A stretch of 11,365 nt of DNA from Pseudomonadota bacterium. Lineage in GTDB: Bacteria; Pseudomonadota; Gammaproteobacteria; Burkholderiales; SHXO01. A program made the translations under genes and the position numbers. The DNA lies in the NCBI GenBank assembly GCA_023430065.1, contig JAEZCG010000245.1:1-11365 (forward strand), given 5' to 3'. Below the pieces are notes generated by a model. The model saw nothing but the letters and a program-made list of their open reading frames with translations. It was not told where the DNA came from and searched no databases. Below are positions 1-7,510 of the stretch, in pieces (the first letter of the stretch is position 1; each line of letters opens with the position of its first letter).

Positions 1-940
1 GCGCGCCGGCCCGTTCGTAGGCATCCACGATCTCCGAGACCAGCCGGTGGCGCACCACGTCGGAGCTGGTCAGCTGGCACACGTGGATGTCGTCGATGTC
101 ATCGAGGATCTCGATCGCGGCGCGCAGACCGGACTTGGCGCCGCCGGGCAGGTCGACCTGTGTGACGTCGCCGGTGACGACGATCTTCGAGCCGAAGCCG
201 AGCCGGGTCAAAAACATCTTCATCTGTTCCGGCGTGGTGTTCTGCGCCTCGTCCAGGATGATGAAGGAATGATTGAGCGTGCGACCGCGCATGTAGGCCA
301 GCGGTGCCACCTCAATGCTGCCACGTTCGAACAGCTTGCCCACCTTCTCGAAGCCCATCAGATCGTACAGGGCGTCGTACAGCGGGCGCAGGTAGGGGTC
401 GACCTTCTGCGTCAGATCGCCCGGCAGGAATCCCAGCCGCTCCCCTGCCTCCACGGCGGGGCGCACCAGCACGATACGCTTCACCGCGTCGCGCTCGAAC
501 GCGTCCACCGCGCACGCCACGCCGAGGTAGGTCTTGCCCGTGCCGGCCGGTCCGATGCCGAAGGTGATGTCGTGCTCGCGAATCTGGCGCAGGTACTGCA
601 CCTGATGCGGCGTGCGTGCGTGCAGATCGCGCCGGCGCGTGATCAACGCCGGCTCCGCCTCGACGTTCGCATCGCGCGGGTTGGACTCTTCGATCAGGCC
701 CAGCTGGACGTCCTCGACGTTCAGCCCGCCCGCCGCCTCTTCGTAGAATCGGCGCAACGCGCGCGCCGCCAGTTCCGTCTGGCGCTCGCTGCCGGCGATG
801 GTGAAGTGTTCTCCGCGCCGCGAGATGTTCACGTCGAGCGCCGACTCGATCTGTTTGAGGTTCTCGTCCAGCACGCCGCAGAGGTTGGCGAGCCTCTGGT
901 TGTCGACCGGGGTGAAACTGATCTCGGTGGCCGGCTTCAA
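1..940 (-). CDS. ybeZ: PhoH-like (YbeZ-type) P-loop ATPase, C-terminus cut by window edge
   Basis: Cytoplasmic PhoH-family ATPase, a family linked to RNA metabolism and ribosome maturation alongside YbeY; the exact reaction is not settled. The reading frame covers 313 codons and runs off the left edge, so only a short C-terminal piece should be missing for a family of roughly 320-350 residues. Visible motifs are a Walker A GPAGTGKT (residues 130-137), the conserved [17 protein letters not shown] block (159-175), Walker B FIILDE (226-231) followed by AQN, and VVTGD at 254-258. The N-terminal stretch (residues 1-100) has the KH-like look of the family. The start is taken as TTG at 940-938: no ATG or GTG was found in frame just upstream, and the product then begins [11 protein letters not shown], the usual family N-terminus. 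That TTG overlaps the miaB stop as TTGA, and no Shine-Dalgarno sequence is evident, so translational coupling to miaB is likely. Confidence 0.93.
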   Translation of the reverse strand, partial: MKPATEISFTPVDNQRLANLCGVLDENLKQIESALDVNISRRGEHFTIAGSERQTELAARALRRFYEEAAGGLNVEDVQLGLIEESNPRDANVEAEPALITRRRDLHARTPHQVQYLRQIREHDITFGIGPAGTGKTYLGVACAVDAFERDAVKRIVLVRPAVEAGERLGFLPGDLTQKVDPYLRPLYDALYDLMGFEKVGKLFERGSIEVAPLAYMRGRTLNHSFIILDEAQNTTPEQMKMFLTRLGFGSKIVVTGDVTQVDLPGGAKSGLRAAIEILDDIDDIHVCQLTSSDVVRHRLVSEIVDAYERAGA

Positions 941-2271
941 GCTTGGCGCCCGGCGACTTCGCCACGCAGGGAGTGCGGGAGTGCGGCGGTGATGGTGACG
1001 TCGACCAGCTGGCCGATCAGGTGCGCAGCCCCCGGAAAGTTGACCACCCGGTTGTTCGGCGTGCGGCCCGATACCTCGTTCGCATCCTTCTTGGCACGGC
1101 CTTCCACCAGCACGCGCTGCGTGCTGCCCACCATGGCCTGGCTGATGGCCTGCGCCTGCCCGTCCAGTTGCCGCTGCAGCCGCTGCAAGCGTTCCAGCTT
1201 GACCTCCTGCGGGGTGTCGTCGTCGAGGCTGGCAGCCGGCGTGCCCGGGCGGCGGCTGTAGACGAAGCTGAAGCTCGCGTCGAAGTTCATCTCCTGCGCC
1301 AGCCGCATCGTCGCCTCGAAGTCCGATTCGGTTTCTCCGGGAAAGCCGACGATGAAATCCGAGGCGAGACACAGATCCGGCCGCACGGCCCGCAGCCGCC
1401 GCACGATGGACTTGTACTCGAGCACGGTGTAGCCGCGCTTCATGGCGGCCAGCACGCGATCCGATCCCGACTGAACCGGCAGGTGCACGTGGCTCACGAG
1501 TTGCGGGACCGCGGCATACGCATCGATGAGGCGCTGGGTGAATTCCTTGGGGTGCGACGTGGTGTAGCGGATGCGTTCCAGGCCGGGCATCTCGGCCAGG
1601 TATTCCAGCAGCAGGGCGAAGTCGGCCGTCTGCGTATCGGACATGCGCCCGCGGTAGGCGTTCACGTTCTGCCCGAGCAGCGTGATCTCGCGCACCCCCT
1701 GGTCGACCAGTCCCGCCACCTCGGTGAGCACGTCCTCGAACGGACGCGAGACCTCCTCGCCGCGCGTGTAGGGCACCACGCAGAAGCTGCAGTACTTGCT
1801 GCAGCCCTCCATGATGGACACGAATGCGCTCGCCCCATCCTTGCGCGGCGGCGGCAGATGGTCGAATTTCTCGATCTCAGGGAAGGAGATGTCGACCTGC
1901 GGGCGATTGCTGCGGCGGCGCGCCTCGATCATGCCGGGAAGGCGATGCAGGGTCTGCGGGCCGAACACCAGATCGACGAAGGGCGCGCGCTCGACGATCG
2001 CCGCACCCTCCTGGCTCGCCACGCAGCCGCCGACGCCGATGAGCAGGTCCGGGTTGCGCTGCTTCAGGTGGCGGACGCGGCCCAGGTCGGAGAACACCTT
2101 CTCCTGCGCCTTCTCGCGCACCGAGCAGGTGTTGAACAGCAGCACATCCGCCTCTTCCGGCGACTGCGCCGGCTCCATGCCGTGCGCCGCGCGCAGCACG
2201 TCGGCCAGCTTGTCCGAGTCGTACTCGTTCATCTGGCAACCGAAGGTGCGGATGTAGAACTTCCGCGTCAT
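937..2271 (-). CDS. miaB: tRNA-2-methylthio-N6-dimethylallyladenosine synthase MiaB
   Basis: Radical-SAM methylthiotransferase that converts i6A37 to ms2i6A37 in tRNAs reading UNN codons, in the cytoplasm. The 444-residue product is of normal family length. The N-terminal UPF0004 domain carries the three cysteines for the auxiliary Fe-S cluster (C12, C49, C83). The radical-SAM motif CSKYCSFC gives C157, C161 and C164. A C-terminal TRAM domain (about 375-440) ends the protein. The reading frame is open far upstream, but the ATG at 2271 gives the canonical start [12 protein letters not shown]. It overlaps the stop of the upstream small exported-protein gene (ATGA, 2268-2271). No Shine-Dalgarno sequence precedes it, so translation is probably coupled to the upstream gene. 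The downstream phoH-like gene starts inside the miaB stop. Identification is secure. Confidence 0.97.
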   Translation of the reverse strand: MTRKFYIRTFGCQMNEYDSDKLADVLRAAHGMEPAQSPEEADVLLFNTCSVREKAQEKVFSDLGRVRHLKQRNPDLLIGVGGCVASQEGAAIVERAPFVDLVFGPQTLHRLPGMIEARRRSNRPQVDISFPEIEKFDHLPPPRKDGASAFVSIMEGCSKYCSFCVVPYTRGEEVSRPFEDVLTEVAGLVDQGVREITLLGQNVNAYRGRMSDTQTADFALLLEYLAEMPGLERIRYTTSHPKEFTQRLIDAYAAVPQLVSHVHLPVQSGSDRVLAAMKRGYTVLEYKSIVRRLRAVRPDLCLASDFIVGFPGETESDFEATMRLAQEMNFDASFSFVYSRRPGTPAASLDDDTPQEVKLERLQRLQRQLDGQAQAISQAMVGSTQRVLVEGRAKKDANEVSGRTPNNRVVNFPGAAHLIGQLVDVTITAALPHSLRGEVAGRQA

Positions 2272-2651
2272 GGCTTGGCTGGGCTCGCCCTCTTCTTTGC
2301 CGCCGCGGCTTCCTGGGCGGTCAGCAGCCACAGCTGCGCGACCTCGCCGCGCCCGTCCAGCTTGTAGAGCACGGGACCGGTGCCGGCCACCGAAGCGGGC
2401 ATCACGATCAGGTTCTGGGTGTTGTAGATCTTCGCTCCCGGGGCCAGCCGCAGGGTGTCCTTGCCGATCCTGGCGAGCGGATAGGCGAGTCCCTTCAACT
2501 CGCCGAAGCGGGCGTCGGCCGGCAGTTGCACGGGCCGGGCCTGCTGCGCCTGGGCCGGCAGCATCGGGTTGGCCAGTCCGATCCCCGCGACGAGCGCGAG
2601 CGCGCCGGCAGCGGTCCGGATCGAACTGAAGATGGAAGAGCAACGGCGCAT
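2268..2651 (-). CDS. Small exported protein of unknown function upstream of miaB
   Basis: I do not recognise a named family. From the ATG at 2651 the product is 127 residues with a Sec-type signal peptide: a basic start (MRRC), a hydrophobic core around residues 13-27 and a likely cleavage after A-Q-A at 33-35. The mature part is about 90 residues and looks like a small beta-rich domain, including [12 protein letters not shown] and [18 protein letters not shown]. It ends in an Ala/Lys-rich tail ([13 protein letters not shown]). A start nine codons earlier (ATG at 2678) is possible but would make an unusually long n-region; neither start has a convincing Shine-Dalgarno sequence. The stop TGA overlaps the miaB ATG by four bases, so it is probably the first gene of the miaB-phoH operon. 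A periplasmic protein coupled to a tRNA-modifying enzyme has no obvious functional logic. I recall similar small proteins beside miaB in other betaproteobacteria but cannot verify that here. Confidence 0.8.
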   Translation of the reverse strand: MRRCSSIFSSIRTAAGALALVAGIGLANPMLPAQAQQARPVQLPADARFGELKGLAYPLARIGKDTLRLAPGAKIYNTQNLIVMPASVAGTGPVLYKLDGRGEVAQLWLLTAQEAAAAKKRASPAKP

Positions 2652-2786
2652 CGAGGCGTTCGGGTGTCCTGTGGTCATTCTAGCAAGCGGGGGAGAGCGG
2701 CGGCGGGCCGCGCCGGAGCCACGGGATGTAGGCTACAGTGCCGTTATCGGTCCCGTGTCCCGGAGACTGAGACGCGGCGGCGGCAG

Positions 2787-2805
2787 GCGGCCGGTGAGGG
2801 GCCGC
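2787..2805 (-). other. Hairpin just downstream of tRNA-Met, no U tract
   Basis: The perfect 6-bp stem GCGGCC/GGCCGC with a 7-base loop lies 8 bases past the tRNA 3' end on the minus strand. No run of T follows, so it is not a standard intrinsic terminator. It could be a processing barrier or part of a Rho-dependent end. Read-through into the small exported gene, miaB and phoH, whose nearest start is about 136 bases further on, is possible. I see no convincing separate promoter for that operon in 2679-2813. Confidence 0.3.
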
Positions 2806-2813
2806 GCAAGCCG

Positions 2814-2890
<77 letters not shown>

Positions 2891-2922
2891 GGATTCGCAT
2901 TCCCGCTTACGCGAGGGCCGGA

Positions 2923-2951
2923 AGGTTACTGAGCGGGGTGGGGACTGTCAA
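2923..2951 (-). promoter_or_regulatory. Sigma70-type promoter for the tRNA-Met gene
   Basis: On the minus strand a perfect -35 box TTGACA (2951-2946) is followed by a 17-base spacer and a -10 box TAACCT (2928-2923, 3 of 6 consensus bases). The stretch after the -10 (TCCGGCCCTCGCG) is G+C-rich, the kind of discriminator found at stringently controlled stable-RNA promoters. The expected transcript start near 2916 gives about 26 bases of 5' leader to be removed by RNase P. Confidence 0.6.
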
Positions 2952-2995
2952 GGCGCGCGCCGGCAGCGTCTACGCCGCATGCTTGGAGGAGGAAG

Positions 2996-4168
2996 GTGGA
3001 GGAACAGGCGTACGACATCGTCGTCGTCGGTGGGGGTCTGGTCGGTTCCAGCCTGGTGGCGGCGCTCGACGGCAGCGGGCTGCGCGTGGCGCTCGTCGAC
3101 GCCCAACCGGAGCCCGCGTTCGAGGGCCAGCGCGACGACTGGGATGTGCGCGTCTTCGCGATCAGCCCGGGAAGCGAGCGCTTCCTGACGTCGGTCGACG
3201 CGTGGCCCTCGACCGGCGACCGCATCGCGCCCGTCATGGCGATGCGCGTCTACGGCGATGGATCACGCGGTGCGATCGGCTTCGATGCGCGCGAAGCGAA
3301 TGCCCCCCGACTGGCCAGCATCGTGGAGAACCGTCTGCTCCTGCAGGCGCTCGCCGCCCGGCTGGCCCGAATGGCGGACCTGACGATCTGCCGCGAGGCT
3401 GCGGCGGCGCTCAGGGTGGACGACGACGGGGCGCGCCTGCGCCTGGCGGACGGGCGCATCCTGCACGCGCACCTGCTGGTCGGTGCGGACGGTGCGCGTT
3501 CCTGGACACGCAGCCAGTTCGTCATCGAGGCCCGTGTCCGGCCGTACGGCCAGACCGCCGTCGTGGCCAACTTCGCCTGCGGGCAGCCGCACCGCGACAT
3601 GGCCTGGCAGTGGTTCCGGCCGGACGGCGTGCTGGCACTGCTGCCCCTGCCCGGCCAGCGCTGCAGCATGGTCTGGTCCGCAACCGAGCCGGTCGCCGCC
3701 GAACTGATGACACTCGATGCCGAGCAGCTGGCGGCACGGGTCGCCGACGCCGCCCACGGCACGCTGGGTGCGCTCGAGGTGATCACCCCGCCGGCCGCCT
3801 TTCCGCTGCAACTGGTGCAGGTGATGCAACTGGTCCGGCCCCGCCTTGCGCTGGTAGGGGATGCCGCCCATCATGTGCACCCGCTCGCCGGCCAGGGGGT
3901 GAACCTCGGATTCGAGGATGCCAGCGAACTGGCGCGCGTCTTGCGCGAACGCGGCGCCTGCCGCGATGTCGGACAGGTTCGGCTGCTCCGTGGCTACGAG
4001 CGCGCGCGCTGGGAAGACATCCTGGCGATGACCATGGCGACCGACGGGCTGCAGCGCCTGTTCGGGCACCCGGCCGCCGCGGTCCGCTGGATCCGCAATG
4101 GCGGCCTCGCGCTCGTCGACCGTGCGCCGCCGCTCAAGCGTCTGCTCATCAGGCAAGCGTTCGGCTGA
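2996..4168 (+). CDS. UbiH/UbiF/COQ6-family FAD-dependent hydroxylase (ubiquinone biosynthesis)
   Basis: Flavoprotein monooxygenase expected to hydroxylate the aromatic ring of a ubiquinone precursor at the cytoplasmic side of the membrane, using FAD and a reduced cofactor. The 390-residue product shows all three family signatures: the Rossmann GGGLVG (12-17) for ADP binding, the DG motif GADGARS (163-169), and the second FAD motif GDAAHHVHPLAGQGVNLGFED (288-308). Sequence alone does not tell which position (C1, C5 or C6) is hydroxylated, so UbiH, UbiF, UbiI and UbiM-like roles all remain open. The start is GTG at 2996, preceded by a strong purine tract GGAGGAGG (2985-2992). The next gene, dsbC-like, begins 34 bases after the stop, so they are probably co-transcribed. 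No good promoter was identified in 2891-2995, which also carries the divergent tRNA promoter. Confidence 0.93.
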   Translation: MEEQAYDIVVVGGGLVGSSLVAALDGSGLRVALVDAQPEPAFEGQRDDWDVRVFAISPGSERFLTSVDAWPSTGDRIAPVMAMRVYGDGSRGAIGFDAREANAPRLASIVENRLLLQALAARLARMADLTICREAAAALRVDDDGARLRLADGRILHAHLLVGADGARSWTRSQFVIEARVRPYGQTAVVANFACGQPHRDMAWQWFRPDGVLALLPLPGQRCSMVWSATEPVAAELMTLDAEQLAARVADAAHGTLGALEVITPPAAFPLQLVQVMQLVRPRLALVGDAAHHVHPLAGQGVNLGFEDASELARVLRERGACRDVGQVRLLRGYERARWEDILAMTMATDGLQRLFGHPAAAVRWIRNGGLALVDRAPPLKRLLIRQAFG

Positions 4169-4202
4169 CCGATAACCCATTCCAATCCTCCAAGGAAGGA
4201 CG

Positions 4203-4934
4203 ATGTTGATTCGACTGGTGTCCCTGGGCTGCGCCGCAGCCCTGCTGTGCGCGGCGTCGCTGGCAGGCGCGAACGAGAACGTGGTGCGCAAGGCCTTTGC
4301 CGAGAAGTTCCCCGACATGCCGGTGCAGTCGGTGACCAAGCTGCCCTACCTGGGCCTGTACGAAATCGTGGTGGCCGGACCGGAGATCGACATCCTGTAT
4401 GCCGATGCGAAGGGCGAATACCTGATCGACGGCAGCATCATCTCGCTGACGAAGATGAGCAACCTGACCGGCGAGCGCAAGCAGAAGCTCTCGGCCATCC
4501 CGTTCGACGAACTGCCCTTCGACATGGCGTTCAAGCGCGTCAAGGGCAAGGGCGAGCGCAGGATGGCGGTGTTCTCGGATCCCGACTGCCCCTGGTGCCG
4601 CAAGCTGGAGGCCGAACTGGCGAAACTCGACAACGTGACCGTCTACATGTTCTTGTATCCGCTCGAATCCCTGCACGCCGACGCACCCGAGACCGCGCGC
4701 AAGATCTGGTGCTCACCGGACCGACTGAAGGCGTGGGACGAGTACATGAGCCGCAAGACCATGCCGGCCGCGGACTCCACCTGCTCCAATCCCGTGGACA
4801 AGCTGGTGGAGTTCGGCCGGAAGAAGCGCATCAATGGCACGCCGGCGCTGATCTTTGCCTCCGGCGAGCGGGTCGGCGGCTACATTCCTGCCGACCAGAT
4901 CGAGAAACGGCTGGCCAGCAAGAAAGAGGACTGA
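4203..4934 (+). CDS. dsbC: DsbC-like thiol:disulfide isomerase, periplasmic
   Basis: Periplasmic protein that shuffles wrong disulfides, kept reduced by DsbD. The 243-residue product has a signal peptide (residues 1 to about 23, ending around S-L-A-G-A), an N-terminal dimerisation domain (about 25-85) and a thioredoxin-fold domain. The active site is C129-P-W-C132 in FSDPDCPWCRKLE, the cis-proline is P214 in NGTPALIF, and C170/C194 match the structural disulfide known in DsbC. E. coli DsbC has CGYC at the active site, so the proline-tryptophan dipeptide is a departure that could alter redox potential. The start is supported by GGAAGGA ending 2 bases before the ATG. It follows the ubi hydroxylase by 34 bases and precedes a TonB-like gene by 39 bases, consistent with one operon. 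Confidence 0.93.
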   Translation: MLIRLVSLGCAAALLCAASLAGANENVVRKAFAEKFPDMPVQSVTKLPYLGLYEIVVAGPEIDILYADAKGEYLIDGSIISLTKMSNLTGERKQKLSAIPFDELPFDMAFKRVKGKGERRMAVFSDPDCPWCRKLEAELAKLDNVTVYMFLYPLESLHADAPETARKIWCSPDRLKAWDEYMSRKTMPAADSTCSNPVDKLVEFGRKKRINGTPALIFASGERVGGYIPADQIEKRLASKKED

Positions 4935-4973
4935 GCCGGGACGCACGTTGCGGGCCCGCGCCGCGCCGCCGCC

Positions 4974-5675
4974 GTGGACTGGAACGAACGGACACGCGCA
5001 TTCGTCTGTTTCGGGGCCTCCGTCCTTGCCCATGCGCTCGTGATCGTCGGGCTGGTGGTGCGACCGCCGTCCGGTCCGGTCGCCGCGTCGGGCGTCATCG
5101 AAGCGCGGCTGGAGGGCGTTCCGGGCGCATCCGAGGAGGCGCAGGCACGCGTGCAACCGCCATCCGACAGCCCGTCGCCCACGCCCCGGATCGTCGCGAG
5201 CGAGCGTGTGGCGGCCCCCCCCGAGCCGGCCGAGCCACCGGCGTCCGAAGCGGCGGCTGCGGCCACGGCCGAAGCCGTGGAGGCCGATCGCGATGCGCTG
5301 CGTCCCGAGCTCGAATCCGTCGCCGCCGTCGACGACACCTGGTATCCCGCCCGGCAGCTGGATGTCCTGCCCGTTGCCTTGGTGGAGGTCGAGCCAGCCT
5401 ATCCCGAGGCCGCGGCGGCCGCGTCCATCGGTGGCGAGGTGACCCTGCTGCTGCATGTGGACGAGATGGGGAGAATCCGCGAGCGCAGCGTGGTGGAGTC
5501 CGACCCGCCCGGCGTGTTCGACCAGGCGGCGCTCGCGGCATTTCGCGAAGTACTGTTCCAGCCGGCCCTGAAAGATGGCCGGCGCGTGCGCAGCCGCGTG
5601 CTGGTGACGGTGAGCTTCAACCCCGACAGCATCGAGCCGGACGCGCCGCTCAGCGAGCCGGCGGATCTACAGTGA
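4974..5675 (+). CDS. TonB-like energy transducer with C-terminal TonB domain
   Basis: The 233-residue product has the TonB layout: a short cytoplasmic N-terminus (MDWNERTR), one membrane span (about 9-29, including the SxxxH-like ASVLAH), a Pro/Ala/Glu-rich periplasmic linker (about 30-120) and a C-terminal TonB domain (about 140-216) with AYPEAAAAASIGGEVTLLLH and FQPALKDGRRVRSRVLV. Such proteins normally pass ExbB-ExbD proton-motive force to outer-membrane receptors. No exbB, exbD or receptor gene is in the window, so it could be an orphan TonB paralogue or a structural TonB_C protein. The start is GTG at 4974: no usable in-frame start was found between it and the dsbC stop. No clear Shine-Dalgarno sequence is present. 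Its last 26 bases overlap the 3' end of mltA on the other strand. Confidence 0.82.
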   Translation: MDWNERTRAFVCFGASVLAHALVIVGLVVRPPSGPVAASGVIEARLEGVPGASEEAQARVQPPSDSPSPTPRIVASERVAAPPEPAEPPASEAAAAATAEAVEADRDALRPELESVAAVDDTWYPARQLDVLPVALVEVEPAYPEAAAAASIGGEVTLLLHVDEMGRIRERSVVESDPPGVFDQAALAAFREVLFQPALKDGRRVRSRVLVTVSFNPDSIEPDAPLSEPADLQ

Positions 5676-6909
5676 AGCCGCGCGGCAGCAGCAGCCACAT
5701 GCGCCCGGGTTGACGCATGCGGCCCGCCAGCTTGCCTGCCTCGTCTCCCGATCCCCAGTAGAAATCGCCACGCACGGCCCCCTTGATGGCACCGCCGGTG
5801 TCCTGGGCCATCATCAGCCGGTTCATCGGCACGGTGGAATTGGGTTCGGTCGTGCTCAGGAAGACCGGAGCGCCCAGCGGGATGGCGCGCGGGTCCACCG
5901 CCATGCTGCGCCCGGCGCTCAGCGGCACGCCAAGCGACCCGGGCGGGCCGTCGGTGGCTGCGCTGACCTCACGAAAGAAGACGTACGACGGGTTCTCCCC
6001 GAGCACGCCCGCCAGCTGTCCCGGGTTGCGTTCGCCCCATGCGCGGATGCCCTGCATGGAAGCCTGATCGAGGGTCATCTCGCCGCGTTCCACCAGCCGT
6101 CGTCCGACCGATACGTAGGGGTGGCCGTTCTGATCCGCGTAGGAGACGCGGATCGCGCCGCCGGTATCGAGCATGACCTGCCCGGATCCCTGCACGTGAA
6201 GGAAGAACAGGTCGATCTCGTCGTCGACCCAGACGATCTCGCGACCGTGCAGGGGTGCCTTGCCGGCGTCGATGTCCGCCCGCGTGTGATAGGGCACCAG
6301 ACGTCGGCCGTCCAGGCGCCCGCGCAGGCGCTTGCCCTGCAACTCCGGATAGACCTCGGCCAACTCCACGCGCAGCATGTCCTCCGGCGGCTGATAGATC
6401 GGAAAGCGGTAGCGCTCGCTTCGCGAGCGACTGCCGCGCAGCAGCGGCTCGTAGTAGCCGGTGATGACGCCCTCCGTGCCGCCCGACGGATCGCTTACGG
6501 CGTGGGGTTCGAAATGCGTCTCGAAGAAGCTTCGCGCTGCCGCGTCGTCCGCCGCCGCGACCTGCGCCGCACGTTCGCACACCGGTCGCCAGGATGCCTG
6601 CGCGCGCAGCTTCTCGCAGCCGCGCAGGAACGCAGCCAGCGCCTGGGCATGCGCGTCGCCGTGCCACGCCGGCAGGTCTTCGTAGGAAACGGGTGAAAGA
6701 CGGGCGAAGTCCACGGCCGGGCCGGTGGGCACGGAAGCGGGGGATGCGGGAGACGGTGGCTGCACGGCCGGTGCAGGCGGCGCAGCGGGGGCTTGGGCCG
6801 GCGTCTGCGCAGGTGTGGGAGCGGGGGCGGCGGTGCGCTCGGGTACACTCGAACAGGCGGCGATGTTCAGCAGCAGTGCCAGAGGTGCCGCGCGGGGGAG
6901 TGACCGCAT
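5650..6909 (-). CDS. mltA: Membrane-bound lytic murein transglycosylase A (MltA)
   Basis: Outer-membrane lipoprotein that cleaves the MurNAc-GlcNAc bond of peptidoglycan to form 1,6-anhydromuramic acid. From the ATG at 6909 the product is 419 residues. A lipoprotein signal ends in the lipobox I-A-A-C with C19. A Pro/Ala-rich linker (about 22-62) precedes the MltA barrel domain, which includes GVITGYYEPLLRGS (147-160) and FFLHVQGSGQVML (235-247). The C-terminal 3D (double-psi barrel) part has AQDTGGAIKG (368-377) and GDFYWG (381-386); D382 corresponds best to the catalytic Asp of E. coli MltA and D370 to its conserved partner. An earlier ATG at 6975 would push the lipobox cysteine to position 41, which is too long. 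No Shine-Dalgarno sequence is seen. Expression may depend on read-through from apaG, 148 bases upstream. Confidence 0.94.
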   Translation of the reverse strand: MRSLPRAAPLALLLNIAACSSVPERTAAPAPTPAQTPAQAPAAPPAPAVQPPSPASPASVPTGPAVDFARLSPVSYEDLPAWHGDAHAQALAAFLRGCEKLRAQASWRPVCERAAQVAAADDAAARSFFETHFEPHAVSDPSGGTEGVITGYYEPLLRGSRSRSERYRFPIYQPPEDMLRVELAEVYPELQGKRLRGRLDGRRLVPYHTRADIDAGKAPLHGREIVWVDDEIDLFFLHVQGSGQVMLDTGGAIRVSYADQNGHPYVSVGRRLVERGEMTLDQASMQGIRAWGERNPGQLAGVLGENPSYVFFREVSAATDGPPGSLGVPLSAGRSMAVDPRAIPLGAPVFLSTTEPNSTVPMNRLMMAQDTGGAIKGAVRGDFYWGSGDEAGKLAGRMRQPGRMWLLLPRGFTVDPPAR

Positions 6910-6928
6910 TGCGGGAAGGAGCAGGGCG

Positions 6929-7039
6929 ATGGCGTGGATGGCGCTCGAGATCGCGCTCGGGCTGGCGTTGTTCATCGGGATCGTATGGTGGACGCTGCCG
7001 AAGAAGGAGAAGAGATCGGACGATCCGCCGCCCGAGTGA
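6929..7039 (+). CDS. Small single-span membrane protein, 36 residues, unknown function
   Basis: This ORF begins at an ATG preceded by GGGAAGGAG (6913-6921) with a 7-base spacer, one of the best ribosome binding sites in the window. The product starts MAWMALEIALG, has a single hydrophobic span (about residues 5-23) ending at an aromatic V-W-W-T-L-P belt, then a basic KKEKR and a short acidic/proline tail (SDDPPPE). The positive-inside rule predicts the C-terminus in the cytoplasm. It occupies the gap between apaG and mltA on the opposite strand, with start codons of this gene and mltA 19 bases apart and its stop 18 bases from the apaG stop. I recognise no family and propose no function. The same frame is open further upstream, inside mltA, but the Shine-Dalgarno sequence and hydrophobicity point to this start. 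No promoter is apparent. Confidence 0.6.
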   Translation: MAWMALEIALGLALFIGIVWWTLPKKEKRSDDPPPE

Positions 7040-7057
7040 GGCGGTCGCGCGCTCGGC

Positions 7058-7435
7058 TCAGTGCAGCACGCGCGGCATGCTCAGGGTGAATTGAGGGATG
7101 GGTGCGTCGAACGGTGTACCGTCCTCGGCGACCATCTGGTAGGTGCCGCGCATGGTGCCCACCGGCGTGGCGATGGCCGCTCCGCTGGTGTACTCGAACG
7201 ATTGCTGCGGTTGAAGCAGGGGCTGTTCGCCGACCACGCCCAAGCCACGCACTTCCTGCACCTCGTTCTCGGCGTCGGTGATCACCCAGTGCCGGCTGAT
7301 GAGCCGCGCAGCGATCGAACCGGTGTTGGTGATGGTGATGGTGTAGGCGAACACGAACCGGCCTTCGTCCACGTCCGATTGCTCGGGCATGAAGGTCGAA
7401 CGCGCCTGCACGCTGATCTCGTACTTGGTCGTCAT
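7058..7435 (-). CDS. apaG: ApaG protein (DUF525, fibronectin type III-like fold)
   Basis: Small cytoplasmic protein of 125 residues, the same length as E. coli ApaG. Its biochemical role is not settled; in enterobacteria it is linked to apaH and to Mg2+/Co2+ phenotypes. Recognisable family segments are [14 protein letters not shown] (27-40), [20 protein letters not shown] (45-64) with the glycine-rich [11 protein letters not shown] after it, [22 protein letters not shown] (80-101), and the C-terminal [13 protein letters not shown]. The start is the ATG at 7435, giving MTTKYEISV. There is no Shine-Dalgarno sequence, and a -10-like hexamer ends 6 bases before the ATG, so the mRNA may be leaderless. 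It diverges from rpe (81 bases between start codons), and mltA follows it in the same direction. Confidence 0.96.
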   Translation of the reverse strand: MTTKYEISVQARSTFMPEQSDVDEGRFVFAYTITITNTGSIAARLISRHWVITDAENEVQEVRGLGVVGEQPLLQPQQSFEYTSGAAIATPVGTMRGTYQMVAEDGTPFDAPIPQFTLSMPRVLH

Positions 7436-7441
7436 CGCGCG

Positions 7442-7470
7442 ATTGCACACGAAATCGCGGCGGCGGACAA
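7442..7470 (-). promoter_or_regulatory. Candidate apaG promoter (leaderless)
   Basis: On the minus strand TTGTCC (7470-7465; 4 of 6 match to TTGACA) and TGCAAT (7447-7442; 4 of 6 match to TATAAT) are separated by exactly 17 bases. Only 6 bases (CGCGCG) lie between the -10 box and the apaG ATG, so transcription would begin at or next to the start codon. Confidence 0.4.
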
Positions 7471-7504
7471 GCGTCCGGTGCCCGGAGAGGCCGCGGATTG
7501 CGGC

Positions 7505-7510
7505 TACAAT
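7505..7510 (+). promoter_or_regulatory. Candidate rpe -10 element (leaderless)
   Basis: TACAAT matches TATAAT at 5 of 6 positions and stands out in a G+C-rich region. It ends 6 bases before the rpe ATG at 7517. No convincing -35 box is found 16-18 bases upstream (CCGGAG region), and there is no TGn extension, so the promoter call rests on the -10 alone. Confidence 0.4.

Noticed and set aside
47..1261. 404-codon plus-strand ORF opposite the phoH-like gene and the end of miaB
   Set aside because: It spans two real minus-strand genes and has shadow-like composition and no motifs.
943..2367. 474-codon plus-strand ORF opposite miaB
   Set aside because: It is antisense to a secure miaB; its His/Arg/Ala/Leu-rich translation is typical of the opposite-strand shadow of a high-G+C gene, with no domain recognised.
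2272..2643. N-terminal extension of miaB
   Set aside because: The extension is an out-of-frame reading of the exported-protein gene; MiaB families begin at the [12 protein letters not shown] segment.
3263..4339. 358-codon minus-strand ORF opposite the ubi hydroxylase
   Set aside because: Shadow of a well-supported flavoprotein gene; no recognisable domain.
6910..6975. Earlier mltA start at 6975
   Set aside because: It would place the lipobox cysteine at residue 41, too far for a lipoprotein signal, and would overlap the small plus-strand gene.
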